NCBI GenBank assembly: GCA_003105285.1
Contig: PQAN01000148.1
Coordinates: 1-8,343, forward strand
DNA from: Methylocystaceae bacterium
Lineage (GTDB): Bacteria > Pseudomonadota > Alphaproteobacteria > Rhizobiales > Beijerinckiaceae
Length of the DNA: 8,343 bases
Reading direction: 5' to 3'
The position numbers were made by a program, and so were the translations under genes. Below the pieces are notes generated by a model. The model was not told the DNA's origin. It did not search any database and worked only from the letters and a program-made list of their open reading frames with translations. This document shows, in pieces, positions 5,700 to 8,343 of this stretch. Numbering within the stretch: position 1 is the first letter of the stretch; every line of letters starts with the position of its first letter.

Positions 5700-7119
5700 A
5701 CTTCGCCGCCGACGCAGCGCCTTGCGCGGCGAGTTTCGCGCCGGCGAAATCCCTCACCTCGCCGCCCTCCTTCTGTGCGAAGGATTCGGCCTCGCCTCTC
5801 AGCAGAAAGGCGTCGATCTGTCCCTTGCCGTCGACGACGAACCAGGCCTGCTCGGCGAGCAGCTTGATGCCGTTGACGCGATCCTGCGCATAGACGGCGC
5901 GCGTGGCCTTGCCTTGCTTCTCCAGACCGGCGAGCGCCTTCAGGGCGGCTTCGGGCGAGGCATAGTGGCGCACGGTCGGCTCGCCCTTCAGCCACAATCC
6001 GGCGGCGCGCTTCGTGTCCTTGATCGGCTTGCCCGTCGCGGAGTCGTTGGCGGCGAGCGCCAGCGGCGCGTAATCGGCGAGCTGCTTGTCGTAATCGAGG
6101 CCGGCGGCCTTGAAGGCGGTGCGGATATATTTGTCGTTGACGAACGTATCGAGATCGAGATCGGTGTCGGCGCGCTTCAGGAGCTTCAGCGTTTCGACCG
6201 AGGTCGCGACATCCTTGCGATATTCCGGCTTCCAGGTGAGATCGCGCGTCTGCAGGCCGAGCGGGCCGTGGAACAGATAATTCACCGGCGCTTCGATGCC
6301 CGTCACCTTGGCGATCAGCTCGCTGTATTTTTCCGGCTCGCTCGAGAGCAGCTTGTTGGCGTCGATCGCCGCGCGTAGATAGGCGACGACGATTTCCGGA
6401 TATTTCTCCGCATATTCCGCATCCACCAGCACGCCGTGGAAGGTCGGGACGCCGGCCTGCGAGCCGTCGAAGATCTTGCGGGCGAAGCCGCGGCTCGGGA
6501 AGAGTTCGGCGAAGGGAACGAAATCGGCGTGGGCGTCGATCTGATTGCTCTGCAGCGCCGAGCCCGCCACTTCCGGCGCCTGCGCGATGATCTTCACATC
6601 CTTGTCGAGCTCCCAGCCGAGCTCCTTGACGGCGCGCAGCAACATGCCATGCGCGGTCGAGGCGAAGGGAACGGAAATCGTCTTGCCCTTGAGATCGGCG
6701 AGCGATTGCGCGCTCGAGGCCGTCGGCACGACGACGCCGTTGCCGCTGCCTCTCACGCTGCCCGACAGCGCCGTGATGAACAGGCTGCGCTTGCCGGCCT
6801 TTTTGAAAGCGACGCCGTTGAGCGAACCGGGAAAATCGGCCATCGCGCCGAAGTCGAGCTTGCCGGCGACCATCTCATTGGTGATCGGCGCGCCGCTCGT
6901 GAAATTCTTCCACTGAACGTCATAGGTCGCGCCTTTGTATTTGCCGTCATGCGGCAGGTATTTCTTCAACAGGTCGAGTTCGCGAATGATCAATCCGCCG
7001 GCCGCGCAATTGATCGTCGTGTCCTGCGTGCCGATGGCGACGCGAATGGTCTCGGCGCGCGCCGCGCCGACGAGGACGAGTGCGCCGATGAGGCTGCTGA
7101 GGAGATGGCGTGCGCGCAT
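5698..7119 (-). CDS. ABC transporter periplasmic substrate-binding protein (NMT1/SsuA/NrtA type) with NosL-like C-terminal segment
   Basis: This 473-residue exported protein has a signal peptide at 1-22 (basic MRAR, hydrophobic LLSSLIGALVLVGA, cleavage after ARA). Residues about 23-345 form the nitrate/sulfonate/taurine-type binding fold, with VAIGTQDTTINCAAGG near the N-terminus, GAPITNEMVAGKLDFGAMAD (76-95), a conserved KGKTISVPFASTAHG (144-158) and a second lobe. Simple SsuA/TauA proteins have about 320-350 residues. The extra part includes a segment (about 382-460) that resembles NosL: VRHYASPEAALKAL, AVYAQDR, AEQAWFVVDG, and FAQKEGGEVRDF. The Met/Cys copper ligands of true NosL are not evident. 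AAGGA precedes the ATG. It is the last gene of a minus-strand operon, 203 bases after the permease. The substrate cannot be read from sequence; sulfonate, nitrate or another small anion or organic compound are options. Transporter class is sure; the NosL relation is moderately supported. Confidence 0.88.
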   Translation of the reverse strand: MRARHLLSSLIGALVLVGAARAETIRVAIGTQDTTINCAAGGLIIRELDLLKKYLPHDGKYKGATYDVQWKNFTSGAPITNEMVAGKLDFGAMADFPGSLNGVAFKKAGKRSLFITALSGSVRGSGNGVVVPTASSAQSLADLKGKTISVPFASTAHGMLLRAVKELGWELDKDVKIIAQAPEVAGSALQSNQIDAHADFVPFAELFPSRGFARKIFDGSQAGVPTFHGVLVDAEYAEKYPEIVVAYLRAAIDANKLLSSEPEKYSELIAKVTGIEAPVNYLFHGPLGLQTRDLTWKPEYRKDVATSVETLKLLKRADTDLDLDTFVNDKYIRTAFKAAGLDYDKQLADYAPLALAANDSATGKPIKDTKRAAGLWLKGEPTVRHYASPEAALKALAGLEKQGKATRAVYAQDRVNGIKLLAEQAWFVVDGKGQIDAFLLRGEAESFAQKEGGEVRDFAGAKLAAQGAASAAK

Positions 7120-7170
7120 TGTCGATCCTTTTCGGTGATAGAAGTAAAATCTCGTCGGCCTTGCGAAGAT

Positions 7171-7188
7171 GCGAGCCTTCGTGCTCGC
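7171..7188. other. Short hairpin in the permease-to-binding-protein gap
   Basis: GCGAGC (7171-7176) and GCTCGC (7183-7188) form a perfect 6-bp stem with a six-base loop, located about 50-70 bases upstream of the binding-protein start on the transcribed (minus) strand. No T-run follows on the minus strand, so it is more likely an mRNA stability or processing element than a terminator. Confidence 0.4.
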
Positions 7189-7203
7189 GGGAGCGGCATG
7201 GCG

Positions 7204-7269
7204 CTAGAGCCTTGTCTTTTGCGCGTTTCCAACGCCGAACCGACATCCACTTCGGCTGGAAACGCTCTA
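7204..7269 (-). repeat. Dispersed intergenic repeat, copy 2, with long imperfect hairpin
   Basis: Bases 7236-7269, read on the minus strand, match the repeat core at 41-73 with one indel and two substitutions. This copy is more complete. Outer arms TAGAGC (7204-7209) and GCTCTA (7264-7269) bracket it, and an inner stem pairs GCGTTTCCA plus GCCGAA (7223-7231, 7234-7239) with TTCGGC plus TGGAAACGC (7251-7265), leaving a two-base bulge and an 11-base loop. It lies inside the ABC operon between permease and binding protein, so it would be transcribed as a structured RNA. Confidence 0.75.
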
Positions 7270-7322
7270 TTGTCGCTGTTCGCGGCGGTCGGGCTGAAGC
7301 AATTAATGTCGCGACTCGCACG

Positions 7323-8195
7323 TCACTTGCCGCTCTGCCAGGGCGTTAGCGCCGCGCCGATCTTTCTCACCAGCACGCTGCTCAGCATGCCGAGCGCGCC
7401 GATGACCGTCATGCCGACGATGATGTCGGCGTAATTCTGCAGAGTGTAGGATTCCCAGGTGTAGTAGCCGATGCCGAACTGGCCGGAGATCATCTCCGCC
7501 GTGACGAGGCAGAACCAGGACGTGCCCATGCCGATGGCGAGGCCGGTGACGATGCTCGGAAGCGCGCCGGGAATGACCACCTCCCACAGAATCGCGCGCC
7601 GCCCCGCGCCGAGACTCTGCGCCGAGGCGACCAATCGCCGGTCGATTCCCTCGACGCCGTGGATCGTGTTGAGGAGGATCGGGAACAACGCGCCCGTGAA
7701 GGTGATGAAGATCATCGACGCTTCGGCCGAAGGAAACATGAGAATGGCGAGCGGGATCCAGGCGACGGCCGGAATCGGCCGCAGGATTTCGAGCGGCGGC
7801 AAGAAGATATCTTCCGCAAGCCGCGCGCGCGCGATGGCGAGCCCCAGGCCGACGCCGACGAGAACGGCGATGGCGTAGCCGACGAAGACGCGCGCCAGAC
7901 TGCTGCTAAGATGCGCGACGAGCTTGCCCGAACGCGCCAGCGCGAGCAGCGAATCGAAGACCTCCGTCGGCGGCGGCACATTGGCGAAGGTGACGACGCC
8001 GAGATGCAGCCGCGTGGAGGAGGCGAGCTGCCAGGCAGCGATGAAAATCGCGAGCGATGCGAGCCGGACGGCATATCGGCCGATCAGATCCGCCCGCGCG
8101 CTTCGCCCGATATCACGCTCTGCCTTTTCGGCGGCGTCCGGCCGCGACGAAAAGACATTCGCGCCGCCGTCCGTCCTGGTTCTCGTGAGGCTCAT
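7323..8195 (-). CDS. ABC transporter permease (TauC/SsuC/NrtB type)
   Basis: A 290-residue inner-membrane permease of the binding-protein-dependent transport (BPD_transp_1) family. A hydrophilic N-terminal tail (1-38) precedes about six membrane segments, clearly seen near 42-60, 102-122, 144-178, 213-233 and 256-276. The cytoplasmic EAA loop that docks the ATPase is at about 187-213, with the family-typical ASAQSLGAGRRAILWEVVIP. The stretch NVPPPTEVFDSLLALARSGK before the second segment, and LEILRPIPAVAWIPLAI, are hallmarks of the nitrate/sulfonate/taurine subfamily. It starts nine bases after the stop of the upstream gene, indicating an operon; the ribosome binding site is weak (GGAG lies within the preceding gene's end). 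It supplies the membrane channel for the substrate-binding protein downstream. The substrate is not determinable from this protein. Confidence 0.92.
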   Translation of the reverse strand: MSLTRTRTDGGANVFSSRPDAAEKAERDIGRSARADLIGRYAVRLASLAIFIAAWQLASSTRLHLGVVTFANVPPPTEVFDSLLALARSGKLVAHLSSSLARVFVGYAIAVLVGVGLGLAIARARLAEDIFLPPLEILRPIPAVAWIPLAILMFPSAEASMIFITFTGALFPILLNTIHGVEGIDRRLVASAQSLGAGRRAILWEVVIPGALPSIVTGLAIGMGTSWFCLVTAEMISGQFGIGYYTWESYTLQNYADIIVGMTVIGALGMLSSVLVRKIGAALTPWQSGK

Positions 8196-8204
8196 GTTTT
8201 CGCT

Positions 8205-8343
8205 CTACTCCGCCGCCGGCTGCCCGAGCGCGCTCGCCCCGAGGTAGACGCCGCGCGGGTCGATGCGCGGCTTGGCGCGCTTCGCTGGACGGCCGGCGGC
8301 CGGCTCATCGATGCAACCTGCGAAGCGGCGCAGCTTCTCGACA
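8205..8343 (-). CDS. 3' end of an unidentified gene upstream of the permease (partial)
   Basis: The minus-strand frame ending with TAG at 8207-8205 is open to the window edge and gives a C-terminal fragment of about 46 residues. It begins VEKLRRFAGCIDEPAAG, passes through PRIDPRGVYLGASALG, and ends QPAAE. I do not recognise a domain in it. It lies nine bases before the permease start on the same strand, so it is almost certainly the preceding gene of the operon. By gene order the ATPase subunit of the transporter is a natural candidate, but this fragment contains no ATPase motif that could confirm it; it could equally be an accessory protein or an ATPase with a C-terminal tail. Confidence 0.6.
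   Translation of the reverse strand, partial: VEKLRRFAGCIDEPAAGRPAKRAKPRIDPRGVYLGASALGQPAAE

Noticed and set aside
5590..6378. Plus-strand 262-codon open frame over the end of the binding-protein gene
   Set aside because: No domain or good start; the minus strand holds a clear exported binding protein here.

Overview
The window reads as an alphaproteobacterial chromosome segment, most likely Hyphomicrobiales (Rhizobiales), possibly Methylocystaceae. This rests on the high GC content, a complete PhyR-NepR-EcfG general stress response (GSR) locus (a system restricted to Alphaproteobacteria), the hpf-ptsN pair that usually follows rpoN in this class, and dispersed intergenic repeats of the type common in Rhizobiales. 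The family-level assignment is inference only.

Layout. Positions 1-318 hold no gene, but open with a near-perfect hairpin joined to a dispersed repeat core. hpf (long-form ribosome hibernation factor, 319-891) and ptsN (EIIA-Ntr, 1148-1612) follow on the + strand. They converge on a small KGG-repeat stress protein (1687-1971, -). Next is the GSR regulatory core: phyR (2123-2938, -) diverges from nepR (3124-3495, +) and ecfG (3495-4073, +; GTG start overlapping the nepR stop by one base). A perfect EcfG-type promoter (GGAAC-N16-CGTT) lies upstream of nepR, so the sigma factor probably drives its own operon. A one-mismatch version lies upstream of the KGG gene. fumC (class II fumarase, 4181-5593, +) follows, ending in a hairpin with a short T-run.

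The right third is a minus-strand ABC uptake operon. Read in transcription order it has the 3' end of an unidentified gene (8205-8343), a TauC/SsuC/NrtB-type permease (7323-8195), a 203-bp gap holding two hairpins and a second copy of the dispersed repeat, and a periplasmic substrate-binding protein (5698-7119). That protein carries an additional C-terminal segment of about 80 residues resembling the copper-chaperone-related NosL fold.

Functionally, the left and centre form a dormancy/stress block: ribosome hibernation, nitrogen-PTS signalling, a likely EcfG-regulated stress protein and the GSR partner switch. No PhyK-type sensor kinase is present. I see no mobile element, CRISPR array, tRNA or rRNA. 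No wholly new system is evident. The most unusual items are the binding protein with a NosL-like tail, the long N-terminal extension of NepR, and the palindrome pair around the phyR start.
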